A DNA stretch of 64,000 bases from Cepaea nemoralis. Lineage: Eukaryota; Mollusca; Gastropoda; Stylommatophora; Helicidae. The translations under genes were made by a program, and so were the position numbers. Under the pieces are notes generated by a model. The model worked only from the letters and a program-made list of their open reading frames with translations. It was not told where the DNA came from and did not search any database. The stretch is from NCBI GenBank assembly GCA_014155875.1, contig JACEFZ010026850.1, positions 592,001-656,000 of the forward strand, in the 5' to 3' direction. Positions 44,702 to 54,870 of the stretch are shown in pieces. Position 1 is the first letter of the stretch. Every line of letters starts with the position of its first letter.

Positions 44702-46735
44702 TTAATTCGCTTGTTGGGTGGTGCTTCTCTGGCACTCCGAACAAGACTTCACCCACCGGCGTACATCTCCGGTCATTCCTGGCCAGCAATAATGGCCGGA
44801 TATTTGCTGCAAGGTCTCTCTGACACCCATATGTCGATTCTCGCCTATGATGTGTCCACTCTGAAGAATGTGAGGACGGTGGGTCTCTGGAACCACCCAC
44901 TGCTCATGCAGGTTATCTCCCCTCCCAGCTCTCCGATAGAGTAGTTGATTCTTCAGAAAGTACTGTCCCCGTTCTGGTGGCTCAGCACTTCTTTGCAGCT
45001 TCCTGTAGCAAGGATGCAACGTAGTATCCTTCCTCTGGGCAGTATGCAATTCTCCTATCTCCGAGTTGTCGCATAGTGTCTCTGCCTCTTTTTCCTCCCC
45101 TTGAGATACACTGACTACTGTTCCCTTGTGGGCTTGCTGTTTGGGCATCCCCAAAAAGACATATTTAGTGCCAATGATCATTGGAAATAAGGAGTCAGAT
45201 AATACAGCAGCTGGAATAATGCCCGTGACGTACCTGGATTTAATCTCCACCTTGGCGATTGGCAGCGTCATGGTAACAGCACTCCTCATTGCCGGCTGTA
45301 TCTCTATGGTCTCCCCTGTAAATTGGTCTGGGCTTACTAAGCTGGCGTCCACCACCGCTTCCCCATCCAAACCTGTATCATAGAGACAAGCAACCTGCTG
45401 GCCATTGACTTCAATAAGTTCAACCACAGGTGGTCTCTCTTGGTCCTGAGTGTCTTTCATCTCCTTGACCGTTTCCTTGCCTTCCTCTTTTGATTCCTCG
45501 AGGTTGGTTATGCAATTGGCGTGTTTGGCCTTGCATCTGCAGTCCACAATATTATGTGTTGTCGACTGGCAGTGTGTGCACTCTGTTCCCTTCCTAGGTT
45601 TCCGTGTGTCCTTTTTGTTCCTTTCTCCTTCGCCGACCTCAGCCTTGTCTGTGATCACCGATGTAGGAATCACCTTGCATGCTGCGAAGTAAGAACTTTT
45701 AGGTTTCAATCTGCAGTCCTTCGTGTTGTGGGAGGCCGCCCTACAAAATGAACACCACCTTTCAGACCACTGTCGTTTCGCTTGAGAATTCGAGGTGTTC
45801 TGGTTTCCTACCTTCACCTTCTCTGAACTCTCCTCTGTGTGCTTTATATAAGGTTCCCCTTTTTCTCCTTCCCAGTTTTTAGGTTTCTTTTTCTCTGTTT
45901 TCTCCTGACTTTTGGATTGTGTACTTAGTTCCTCCGTTTCACCATGTACTTCCACGAATCGTTCCGCCAGCTTATTCACCACATCAATCCGTTCCGCCCC
46001 TTGTTCTCCCAAGAAGGTTCTGAGAGGTTTCGACATTTGCTTTCGCATCTGGTCTACCACCATCATCTCTTCAAGACTCTCATAATCCCTCTGGAATTCT
46101 GCCAAGTCCATCCATTTCTGTAGATAGGATTTCAGCCTCAGACTGTAGGCGGCGAATAGTTCTCCCGGCTCTCGTCTAGACGATCTAAACTTCTTCCGAT
46201 ACGTTTGTGCTGTGATGTCATAATGCTTCATCAAAGCTGCTTTTAATTCCTGGTAATTATTTTCCTGTCCTGGTGGTAAGCGTGTGTACACGTCAAATCC
46301 CGAACCGATTAAACCCTGGGATAGTTTAAGAGCCCATCTGCTCCGATCCAGCCCCATAGCGACTGACATTGCTTCGAAACGAGATGCGTACTGGTCAAAG
46401 CGTTCCTTAGACTGATCGTAGACAGCTAAGGGAAACTTCATGGCATGGTAACCATGTCCACTCATATGGGTTGCACCAGGTGACGAAGAATTTCCTTCCA
46501 CTCCATCTATTTCTCCCTTAGTTTGTGTCTTGAGCTCCAGTTCTCGCATGCGGTATTCATGTTCCCTTATCTTGTGGGCTTCTTCTGCTTCCAACTGGGT
46601 CTTTCGCTCCTCCCTTTCCGCTTGACGAAGTTCTCTCTCTCTTTCTTGTATGTAATCCGTTAGCTCGGAACCAGCTAAACCAATTGCCTCCCCGTTGGCC
46701 CTCAGTTCAGCTGTAGTTACTTTAGGAGTTGCCAT
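44702..46735 (-). CDS. Gag-protease-integrase zinc finger polyprotein
   Basis: 677 codons, intact. Residues 28-75 form a charged, probably coiled segment (ERERELRQAEREERKTQLEA). Residues 100-265 resemble the SCAN-like capsid of Ty3/Gypsy elements (RSRWALKLSQGLIGSGFDVY, YRKKFRSSRREPGE). Two CCHC zinc knuckles follow: CSFCRAASHNTKDC at 328-341 and CTHCQSTTHNIVDC at 386-399. An aspartic protease follows with LYDTGLDG (Asp453). It then runs straight into an integrase HHCC finger (His628, His635, Cys665, Cys668; HYCWPGM, CSECQR) and stops at QQAN. RT, RNase H and the DDE core are missing with the frame preserved up to the finger. The start Met at 46735 follows a leader of about 480 bp after the PBS. 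An intact Gag with no polymerase suits an element moved by enzymes from a related copy. Confidence 0.9.
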   Translation of the reverse strand: MATPKVTTAELRANGEAIGLAGSELTDYIQERERELRQAEREERKTQLEAEEAHKIREHEYRMRELELKTQTKGEIDGVEGNSSSPGATHMSGHGYHAMKFPLAVYDQSKERFDQYASRFEAMSVAMGLDRSRWALKLSQGLIGSGFDVYTRLPPGQENNYQELKAALMKHYDITAQTYRKKFRSSRREPGELFAAYSLRLKSYLQKWMDLAEFQRDYESLEEMMVVDQMRKQMSKPLRTFLGEQGAERIDVVNKLAERFVEVHGETEELSTQSKSQEKTEKKKPKNWEGEKGEPYIKHTEESSEKVKVGNQNTSNSQAKRQWSERWCSFCRAASHNTKDCRLKPKSSYFAACKVIPTSVITDKAEVGEGERNKKDTRKPRKGTECTHCQSTTHNIVDCRCKAKHANCITNLEESKEEGKETVKEMKDTQDQERPPVVELIEVNGQQVACLYDTGLDGEAVVDASLVSPDQFTGETIEIQPAMRSAVTMTLPIAKVEIKSRYVTGIIPAAVLSDSLFPMIIGTKYVFLGMPKQQAHKGTVVSVSQGEEKEAETLCDNSEIGELHTAQRKDTTLHPCYRKLQRSAEPPERGQYFLKNQLLYRRAGRGDNLHEQWVVPETHRPHILQSGHIIGENRHMGVRETLQQISGHYCWPGMTGDVRRWVKSCSECQRSTTQQAN

Positions 46736-47194
46736 AGTTACAGCAGATAAGTCAGCACGTTGATCAAAGACACCTCCAAGCAGTAAAGAATACTCACTAT
46801 AAACCGATACTCTACCTAGAACCTATATCATTTATCTATGTCTATTAAATCTTATAAATCTCCAACACCATACAGTACATCACAACCACTCTCTCATCCA
46901 CAAGAGGAGATATAGGATAAAGACTTATGTAGACGTGTGACCGTGTGACTAGGTATGTAATGTCTTACCACCTATCCACATTCACTCTGTCTGGAACTTT
47001 CTCACTGCAAAGTCACCAGCCTTAATGAAATGTTTCTACCATAAATGTAATGGCACCATATATCCCATGGACGTCCTTCCATTAAAAGTCATCAATGTAT
47101 ACTTCTTTTTATTCCAATCAGTATGTCCCAACATGTATGTACTCCGCTATGCCTGTGCCAATATGCAGGTCATATGGGTATAATGTATGTACGT
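46736..47194 (-). other. Leader between PBS and gag start
   Basis: Non-coding, AT-rich. This is the usual place of the packaging signal. No structure was assigned. Confidence 0.5.
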
Positions 47195-47212
47195 ATCCCG
47201 CTCGCTCCACCA
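47195..47212 (-). other. Candidate primer binding site
   Basis: The - strand TGGTGGAGCGAGCGGGAT starts four bases after the 5' LTR. TGG complements a tRNA CCA end. I cannot name the tRNA with confidence. Confidence 0.6.
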
Positions 47213-47216
47213 ATTA

Positions 47217-48836
47217 TGTCACTCGTTTAAATTCCAGAGAGAAGGTTGGACTCAACAAGCACATCTATAAAACTGATTATCTGTTGGGGTTATTGCCTGA
47301 CTTTGGTCTACACTCCTCTCTTCTGTCTTCCCTTCCATATATCTACTTCTGTCACTCTCTCTATTATTCTCTCAACACATACTCCGACAACATTTCCCTT
47401 CAACATATAATAAAAGATTTATTAATAAAGAAAACTATGTCCGGTGTGTGTATGGATATTGTCTGTGTAGTTGCTATTGTATTCTATGGTTGTGGACAGA
47501 ATGAACTCAGAATGTCTATCAGCTGTATCTTCTCGCCAGTCATTCTTCACGATTACAGGACATCACATCAAACAGGACAGAGCTCACCCGGGATGATCCG
47601 TAGGCTTGAATCTGATGGTAAATCCGTTAGTGAAATGTAAACAAACTGTTCACCACTGATTCACCGTATTGCTATAAAAGTCCCGTAAGTTTATGACTGT
47701 GCCCAAATCGGTTTCATGATATTAAGTATCCATCATCAAAAAAGAAAACACCACATTGTCAATGTTCTTCCTATTGTCTATTATGATTATCACTATTGTC
47801 TTTGTCTATTCCTTCTACCCTATGTATGCAAGTCGTATGTAGGTTGAAGTCTCTGCTTGCCCCACCTTAACATCTTTTTCTGTTTAGGAGCCCCGTGGTA
47901 TATGCGTGTTAGCATACAGTCTTCTGTATTTTACTTGATGTTAGTATTTGTTCATCTGAACGAACTGTTTAGGTTCTTTCTGGATCTAAGTATGTACTTT
48001 ATTGGTTCACGTAGAGTAGGTTTTTCTTTCTTCTCTAATGTCCCTAGAAACTGGGAACCTGTGGATGAATATAACAAGTCGAGTGGTAAGCGTCCGCCCC
48101 TTACTCCTAACTTATGCAAGTGTCCTTCTCCAGCCATAATGACAAGGCTTTCGAAGTCACCATCCGCATAAGACATAAGAATTCACCTCAGTCTAAAACA
48201 CCCACTAATAATATGTAATGATACAGGTAATACACGCTCATCTATATTCCTATTCTAAAACGATATTTTAATATACCTTATATACATCTATGTTCCTATA
48301 TAGAATTAATGTAGATCCACGAATCGAAATTAATCCTCAGCCAAGCACTTTATCCCATTATAAAGGAGGATATTTCTTTTCATTACAGGACACATAATTC
48401 TATCCTTCCGTCCAGTTGGGGAACACACACTAAACTGACACAAAGACGTGGCCACTCTCTTTAGATCATCTTTGTCCCATCGTCCTTGACATTGCTGGAC
48501 AAAGCAAATTCAGACTTCATTATCCCTTGTCAGTGGAAAATTTCTGATCTCAAACTTTTCCGTTGTTTAATACAACCAAACCGCATTCTGCTGTCCAGTC
48601 CTACCTCCAGAACGCAATAGGCTGGTCCATGATACTGTCTGTCTTTGTAGCACCCCAATTTTTCCACTTTACAGGTCACCTGTGTTGTAGTCGACTCTCC
48701 CGCCTTGACCTACATACACATGCGCTGGTCAATCCGTTGTTTATATCCTTCTGTTTCATTAACCCTTCTTCTCCCTGGGTGTTCGCTGTATACAGTCGTC
48801 GATCTGGGAATCACTAACATGCAGCATTTCATGACA
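47217..48836 (-). repeat. 5' LTR (1620 bp)
   Basis: Near-identical to 42065-43685. Ends TGTCA/TGACA. Flanked outside by CCTCC. The promoter should lie here, reading toward lower coordinates. Confidence 0.92.
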
Positions 48837-48889
48837 CCTCCTTATTTTTCTACAGCCATTTGTGACTTACTTATTAACTTACTCTCGTA

Positions 48890-49094
48890 GGTAGCTAGGT
48901 AATATACAATAAACGGCTCTTTCACACGCCCTCAGTCCTACTGAATAACCGTACTAGTCTGACTGGATGATAGATCGGTTCGCTTTCGTTCCCGCCGTTC
49001 ATTCCAAGTAAATTGTGGGCATGATTCGACGCTGAAATCAACTCCAGGGTCGCACCGGTTGGAAAGAGCATCCGCTCATGTCACACCGGAATTT
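48890..49094. other. Spacer, nothing recognised
   Basis: Somewhat CG-rich. No exon or repeat match. Confidence 0.35.
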
Positions 49095-49680
49095 AAACTC
49101 CAAACGGAGGTCATCATGGTCGAATGGATCATACCGCTCGCTCTTTAACTTCGTGTGTGCTGATGCCGAGGTAGCGGGTTCAACTCCGAGCAGTTTGACT
49201 AAAACGATGGCTTATCGTCCTTGACTTGGAGGTGTAAATTACAAGTACCTCAGAAGCCGGAGTTGGCTCACTTGATGGCGAGGGACACTGGTAACTGAGA
49301 AAGCTAGCTACAGGATTTTTTTTTTTTTTGCATATCCTTTACAGGACATCGCTGTCAACACCACATCTTTCAGCTGTATGTTGATTTCTTGGCAAGATTA
49401 CGCTCAGTAGTTTGCCATTGCTTTCTGAGCGGCCGGCTCACATACCCTGTAAGTTACCGATGCGATTCGAACCACTGCTGATTCTCACCGTCATCACGTC
49501 ACCAACGAGAGTATACGAGATTACGGAGAAATGTCATAACCTCTAAGCCACGAAGCCGGCAGCTACAGGACTACACGCAAAAATTAGTCTAGCAGTGTAA
49601 TACAAGCAGTATCACATGTGTGGACTATGTTTGAGTTCAAAGCCATCCGAATGCAAAGAAAAAAAAAAGAAGTCCCGAAC
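49095..49680 (+). repeat. SINE family B, full copy interrupted by a SINE
   Basis: Head: 'catggtcgaatggatcatac' (A box) and 'gcgggttcaactccga' (B box). Body: 'tgtaaattacaagtacctca', 'gatggcgagggacactggta', then after the insert 'gagttcaaagccatccgaat' and an A-rich tail at 49660-49671. The insertion lies at 49306-49570. Confidence 0.8.
49316..49560 (-). repeat. SINE family C inserted in SINE B
   Basis: The reverse complement reads 'gccggcttcgtggcttagag' (A box), 'gtggttcgaatcgc' (B box), 'cgctcagaaagcaatggcaa', 'ggatgtcctgtaaaggatat'-type body and a 12-A tail. The exact 10-bp duplication 'agctacagga' flanks it (49306-49315, 49561-49570). Confidence 0.9.
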
Positions 49681-49949
49681 AACTGTATTGGGAAGCCAGA
49701 GCAATTTGTTATCGCAATATAGATTAGGGGATGGAGGAAGGGGTGGTACAGATATATATATATATATATATTGTTATTTCATCCCCTGAGTCAGTTATTG
49801 ATTGGTTGTAGTTGAGCGATCTCACTCTAATCCCCGTATCTTTATCTGTAGAATGGCTGGCTTAAGCCGATTTAAATGAGATTAAGACATTGTAATTCGC
49901 CTCGAAAAGTTCAAATACGTGAACAGAAAAATGAAAGACATCTACAGAC

Positions 49950-50150
49950 GTGCAGAGAATGTCATCATCATGTGCCCTGCCAAATAGGGTAGGTATTCAT
50001 GTCTCGCCACAGTTCTCGAGCTTTGAGTTCTGGATCAACTCTGATGTGGATAAGCCCCCCAAGGCTCCGTTTTTACTCATCCAGCATCATTTCTCTCTGT
50101 CTGGCTCTTCTACCTCTGATCTTTCCAGAAAATATATCAATAACAATGAT
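49950..50150 (-). mobile_element. LINE 3' end fragment
   Basis: 'atcatcatgtgccctgccaa' then 'ggtattcatgtctcgccaca' matches the - strand 3' ends at 52780, 56255 and 62010 (second subfamily). Confidence 0.6.
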
Positions 50151-50353
50151 GGCATAGTAGAATGAGCCCACGTATGGCACCGTAATAGAACGTGGATATG
50201 AGATGTTGGTCTGAGCAATGAAAACAAAACGAACTCTTAACCTCACCCTGCAAGTCTAATCTAATGGGTTTCCAGCCGGTTTCATCAAACGTCACTACCA
50301 GCCACCTAAACCCCCCCCCCCCCCCCACATAAACACCAGTCTCTAAACTTCTT

Positions 50354-50660
50354 GTGTTTCTTCAGCTAACCTTCCGAATAAACGATGTAATGAAACGAAT
50401 GCATGATCAACTTAAAAAAGCAGTAAACCAAGTTGCCGCTGAACCAGTCATCAGATACAAAACCACCCGGATGCCCACGCCATCCTTGAAAGAATTTTTG
50501 TTACCGAACACAAAATCAAATTGTATTTATCAATTTCAGTATGAGTACCAGACAGCTTACATTGGTAGAACGGAAAGACAGCAAATTGAGTAGCGGAACA
50601 TATACAAGTGTGGATGTAAAAGAGAGTTAATCAGTCGTTTGAAAACCCTGTCAGTCGATA
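50354..50660 (+). mobile_element. Penelope-like element C-terminal fragment (GIY-YIG)
   Basis: The frame includes MKRMHDQLKKAVNQVAAEPV, 'IRYKTTRMPTPSLKEFLLP', then 'KSNCIYQFQYEYQTAYIGRT' and 'ERQQIE' with a stop, continuing past it as 'CGCKRELISRLKTLSVDR'. The CIYQF....AYIGRT pattern is the GIY-YIG nuclease core typical of Penelope-like retroelements. It is truncated at both sides. Confidence 0.6.
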
Positions 50661-50775
50661 GGTAATAAAATTCCGTGCCAGACAATTTCTTAGTGTCTCC
50701 TAAATTGCGGTCATAAAGTTAACTGATTAAAAATGCCATAGGATGATTAATCGTCTGAAGCGACTCCCCGTATCT

Positions 50776-51065
50776 CCATCCATCCATCATGTGCCATGCC
50801 GATAAGCGTGGGCGGTCATGTTTTGCCATCTCACTCGATCACCAGAGTCGGGATCAGCTCCGTGTTTCTGTCTCGACTATGCCACGTGGCCAAGCCATCC
50901 AGGTATTTACTTCTCGGTCTTCCCGTAGGTCTCTTCCCTTCGATCTTGCCAGTTGACATCAAGTTTTCCAATCCATTTCTTTTCATAACATGCCCAAAAA
51001 TTTTTGACTGTCTACGTCTAATGTCTCTAATCAGTTTACGATCTTCATTGGTTACATGAAGGACT
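50776..51065 (-). mobile_element. LINE 3' end, HAYRHG subfamily
   Basis: 'catcatgtgccatgccgata' at its outer edge and 'tggccaagccatccaggtat' inside. The - strand reads RRQSKIFGHVMKR-like and 'YLDGLAT' blocks. One of four copies in the window. Confidence 0.7.
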
Positions 51066-51117
51066 TGTTCATTAGTCTTTCTGTCTGTCTGTGCTTATAT
51101 ACAGTAGTTTTCCATAT

Positions 51118-51285
51118 ACAACCCTCTTTAATTTGAAATATAAAACAACATATTTGCTACTATATTAACATTTAATTAAGTCATAGCTGTGACACACTCC
51201 TACTTCCCATTTTCCGCACCCTGTTATTGTTTGGTCCAAACCTCCTGTTTTGTTTAGCACTGAAATAGTCAACAAGGCAAAGGCA
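51118..51285 (+). repeat. Interspersed repeat family E
   Basis: 'cctacttcccattttccgca', 'ggtccaaacctcctgttttg' and 'agcactgaaatagtcaa' align with 6815-6965. Confidence 0.6.
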
Positions 51286-51512
51286 TTTCATATACTGTAT
51301 TCAAGAAGAACAAACTATTGCTTAAATATGTCGAGGCTTTAGCCATTAGGTGTTTCCAACCAATTGTATGCATACAAAAAGATTTTATAGTGCATTTGCA
51401 ATTGCCGTGTGGACATCAAATGCTCCGCATTCAAACAGTATCAATGACAATGTGTATTAAGTACTTAAGCCAAAAATAGAAGTCATCTATTCACTGTAAA
51501 AACTTAACATTA
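51286..51512. other. Spacer, nothing recognised
   Basis: AT-rich, with no match. Confidence 0.35.
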
Positions 51513-52452
51513 CGGTAAAACCTCGGTTTTCATCGATACTCCGTCCAAGGCAATTATTGAAACTCCAAAATACATACCCCCCCCCCCCCCCCCAAAGTTT
51601 TATAGAGAATAAATATAGTGTTTAATACTATTTTTCGGCCCCAGACTTGTCTGAACTCGCACCTTCGCTGTGCCTAGTAACACTGTGTATGCCAGTGCAC
51701 CCTTTGAATTTTTGAAACCATCCTCTGCTGGAGAGATAATATGATGGTGGAGAGATAATATACATACAGACCTACAAGCACTTGGAATCAGCGACTGGCA
51801 AGAGAAGGTCAACCAGAGAGACGAATGGAGACGGCTTGTATCTGCAGCAAAGAACCTCAATGGCTCGGAATGCTGAAGAAGAAGAAGAAGAAAGAAGAAG
51901 AAGATCCTCTGCTGGCCTTGAAATCGCTAAGAACACTGGCACTCTTCCCGTGCATTTTCTTAATGAGATCGGCATACAATAGTCTGGCCTTTTCACATAT
52001 GATTGCCTCCGAAACAGAATCGCTATCTAACTTATTTTGATTTATCCAAATTAATAATAACTGTTCGACATCTTCAATTGTTTGCGATCTCTATTTCGTT
52101 AGCAAATTCACGCCTTTCGCTACATTACCCTCCTTTACTGCTTCCTTTTTCGCCAGAGTGGAACTTATTGTGGATGGCGACTTCCCGTACATGCGGCCGA
52201 TTTCAGCAATCTTAATGCAGTTCTCGAATTTTATTATTAGCCAATGATTCTTAAACAGCGAAAAACAACGCCAAACTGAGCAGTAGAACACGCGAGTTCC
52301 TTTGTTTTCGCAAAATTAGCAGCAAGGTCACGTGAGCACGCCGACGAAATCCGAGCCAACCGACGAAAACTGAGAAACATTTTTCGCTGGAAAATCGAAG
52401 AAAACCGAAACTGACAATAACCGAAAGCAAAACATAAACCGAGGTTTTACTG
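51513..52452 (-). mobile_element. Tigger/pogo element, second copy, with LINE insert
   Basis: Ends 'cggtaaaacctcggttttca' and '...gaggttttactg', flanked by TA. The - strand shows 'IKIAEIGRMYGKSPSTISST', the HTH of pogo-type transposases, and the ARLLYADLIKKM-like stretch near 51960. Minus the insert it is about 756 bp, like the copy at 12131. It also has a C-run at 51580-51593. Confidence 0.85.
51732..51903 (+). mobile_element. 5'-truncated LINE with 12-bp target duplication
   Basis: Flanked by 'atcctctgctgg' at 51720-51731 and 51904-51915. The insert encodes EKVNQRDEWRRLVSAAKNLN then GSEC and stop, a LINE polymerase C-terminus, and ends in a (GAA)n tail. Confidence 0.85.
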
Positions 52453-52455
52453 TAT

Positions 52456-52474
52456 TGGGGGGGGGGGGGGGGGG
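52456..52474. repeat. Poly(G) tract next to the Tigger element
   Basis: About 18 consecutive G starting three bases after the Tigger edge. Confidence 0.9.
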
Positions 52475-52779
52475 AATCCTGTTGAGACTACTATAGCCGT
52501 TAAATGTTATTTTGTCAAGTGTGTACTCTAATCCCTGTGTGTTTCGCCTGCTTCTATTATGCCGATCAGTACCCGTGAATTTATTTATGATAACAGTTAG
52601 TTTAGTTTATTGAAAATTGATAGGCCGAAATTCCATTTTACACTTCTAATGGGACAACCACTGATTTTTCAACACAAAATGTAATGAGACAGTGGCATCT
52701 CAGTGGAAAGTACCTTAGTTTACAAGCCTAGCGGTTAAATGCAGTTCCTTACTGGAGAGAAGTTGTTACCGTATATATC
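52475..52779. other. Spacer, nothing recognised
   Basis: No exon or repeat found. Confidence 0.35.
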
Positions 52780-53430
52780 ATCTTCATCAAGTGCCATGAC
52801 AGCTGGCATAGGCGTTCATGTCTCTCCACAGATCTCGGTCTTTGGTGTTTTGGATCAAGTGCTGATAATATTCATCCATGCCACCATCTCAATCCATCCA
52901 GCATCATTTCTCTTGGTCAGCCTCTGCCTCTCTACCCCTCGATCTTTCCAATAGTCACGGTGTTCTCCAGCGCCTCTCTTCTCATCACATGACCAAAGAA
53001 AGCTGTTTTTCTTCCCGTCTGTCATGCGGGCCCTGATTCTAGTAAATTTTCTTTATTATTCTGAGATCTTTCCCATCAATGTTGATATCTTCCAACATTT
53101 TTAATTAGTTCATCATGTTTTATTTTATCAAAAGCCTTAGTATAATCTATGAAGCAGAAATATATGTCTTTCTGTGTCTATATTGATCTTTCTATTAGTG
53201 TTCGTAGTGTATATATTGCATTGTTTGTACCCTTTCCTTCCACATATCCATACCAATTTCTTTTCTTTTTTTTAATGTTCTTTCTTGTTCTTCTCATTAT
53301 AATTCTGAGTAGAAGCTTAGTGACATGGTTTATGAGGTTAATTATATGAAAATCTTCGCATTCAATTGCTCCTGATCTTTTTGGTATTGCTTTAAATAAA
53401 GATGTCAGCATATCACTCGGTAAATAACCA
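52780..53430 (-). mobile_element. LINE relic: 3' end and RT N-terminal part
   Basis: 52785-52990 matches the second-subfamily 3' end ('ggcgttcatgtctctccaca'). 53120-53410 on the - strand reads 'LFKAIPKRSGAIECEDFHII', 'NLINHVTKLLLRIIMRRTRK' and NWYGYVEGKGTNNAIYTLRT, the fingers region of a non-LTR RT. The middle of the polymerase is deleted. Confidence 0.75.
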
Positions 53431-53799
53431 CTGTAGCGTGCGAATGTGACGCCAAAATCAGACAGCAGATCCCTTTAAAATTGGACTAAAATATCCAGAT
53501 TTTGAATTGACTTTGCTTGTAAATAATATGTACAGGGTTAGTCTCCCGTTTCCCCCCATGTTTAGACGATAAACTTAAGGCAACGGCTGTATCGGACACA
53601 TCTGTCGCTATAGTATCCCACTGTACAACCGGCGGTATGGAGACATCTTTTTAGCGCGACATCTGGTTGCGCCAGCGTTCTTGTTTGTGACGCACGATTA
53701 GATAGCTTATACGATTAAAGGTTTGGCTGTGTGTTGTAGCCAGCTTTTAGACAATTTATCTTTTCCTGCCAAAAATATGGCTGGGTAATCAGCTTTAAG
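53431..53799. other. Spacer, nothing recognised
   Basis: Some CG dinucleotides. No exon or repeat match. Confidence 0.35.
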
Positions 53800-54015
53800 T
53801 CTGCATATGTGGCTTAGAGGTAGTAAGCTTGTTTCACAATACGACATAACGAGTTCGATGTTAGTAGCAGGCTATTTGGAAGCATATTTATGTGCTTTGA
53901 TTTTTCACTCTGGTATGAGCGTCGGTTCGTTCAGAAAGCATCGGCAATCTACTGAACGTTAAGATTGACTAGACAACCACAAACAGACAACAAATGTTGG
54001 GGTTGATTGCGACGA
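53800..54015 (+). repeat. SINE family C, tRNA-headed copy
   Basis: 'atatgtggcttagaggtagt' (A box), 'gagttcgatgtt' (B box), then 'cgttcagaaagcatcggcaa' and 'ctactgaacgttaagattga'. Confidence 0.65.
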
Positions 54016-54136
54016 CTTCTAGAAGATGTGCAACTATTACCTAAATATTAAAAACAAACACAGCTTTCAGCTAGTCTTTCTAATAGAAACACATCTGATG
54101 AGGAGATGGTATTACATTTTGCTGTCTCATCTGCCC

Positions 54137-54545
<409 letters not shown>

Positions 54546-54649
54546 ATGAACGATATTAGCTGCAGTAAACTATGATACTACAAAACGGAGACCCTCAAAA
54601 CTATGTGACCTTCTTGATATAAATAACAAGCACAAACATGAATTATACC

Positions 54650-54870
54650 TCACAAGGCCGTTCTACTTTTGCCCTTGAACCCCTACTGAATCATTGACCT
54701 CAAGGCACTCACGCCAAGCTGTTCTATCTTTGCCCATTCCCACCAGCTCCATCCCATATCTTTCCCACATGATACAATGTCTCTAATTCTTCTCCCTGCA
54801 CTTTCAGGCCTCCCACTATATGTGGTTTGCAGAAAAAAGGGCTTTCTACTATAATGAGATTTTCTCAATG
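54650..54870 (-). mobile_element. LINE C-terminal fragment
   Basis: The - strand frame holds 'DIVSCGKDMGWSWWEWAKIE' and 'QLGVSALRSMIQ', related to 19267 and 39120. Confidence 0.5.

Larger units (their letters stand above)
42065..48836 (-). mobile_element. Ty3/Gypsy-type retrotransposon lacking RT, complete LTRs
   Basis: 6772 bp, LTRs of 1621 and 1620 bp with TGTCA...TGACA ends, flanked by the direct repeat CCTCC (42060-42064, 48837-48841). Order on the - strand: 5' LTR 48836-47217, PBS, leader of about 480 bp, gag-protease-integrase zinc finger frame (46735-44702), GPY/F frame (44682-44005), polypurine tract, 3' LTR 43685-42065. The LTRs differ at only two places that I found (a substitution and a one-base indel near 42487/47638), so insertion is recent. 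No RT, RNase H or integrase DDE core is visible. The SCAN-like capsid and protease-next-to-integrase order recall Gmr1-type elements, in which integrase precedes RT. The alternative is a classical order with RT deleted. Confidence 0.9.
41894..48887 (-). mobile_element. Small mariner element split by an LTR element
   Basis: 46-bp terminal inverted repeats at 41894-41939 and 48842-48887 differ at two positions, start 'cgagggtaagttgataagta' and are flanked by TA. Between the left repeat and 42064 the - strand ends a mariner transposase: GLIKLWDKCINVSGNYVEK and stop. After removing the LTR element and one CCTCC copy the mariner is only about 225 bp, so it is a deletion derivative that kept just its 3' coding tip. 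Confidence 0.85.

Noticed and set aside
44642..45751. Plus-strand frames of 76-100 codons within the LTR element
   Set aside because: They are antisense shadows of the Gag-protease frame on the - strand.
42021..48817. Frames of 174-181, 104 and 84 codons repeated 5.15 kb apart
   Set aside because: They lie in the two LTRs on the strand opposite to the element and their pairing is explained by LTR identity. The longest one differs between copies by a frame-breaking change.
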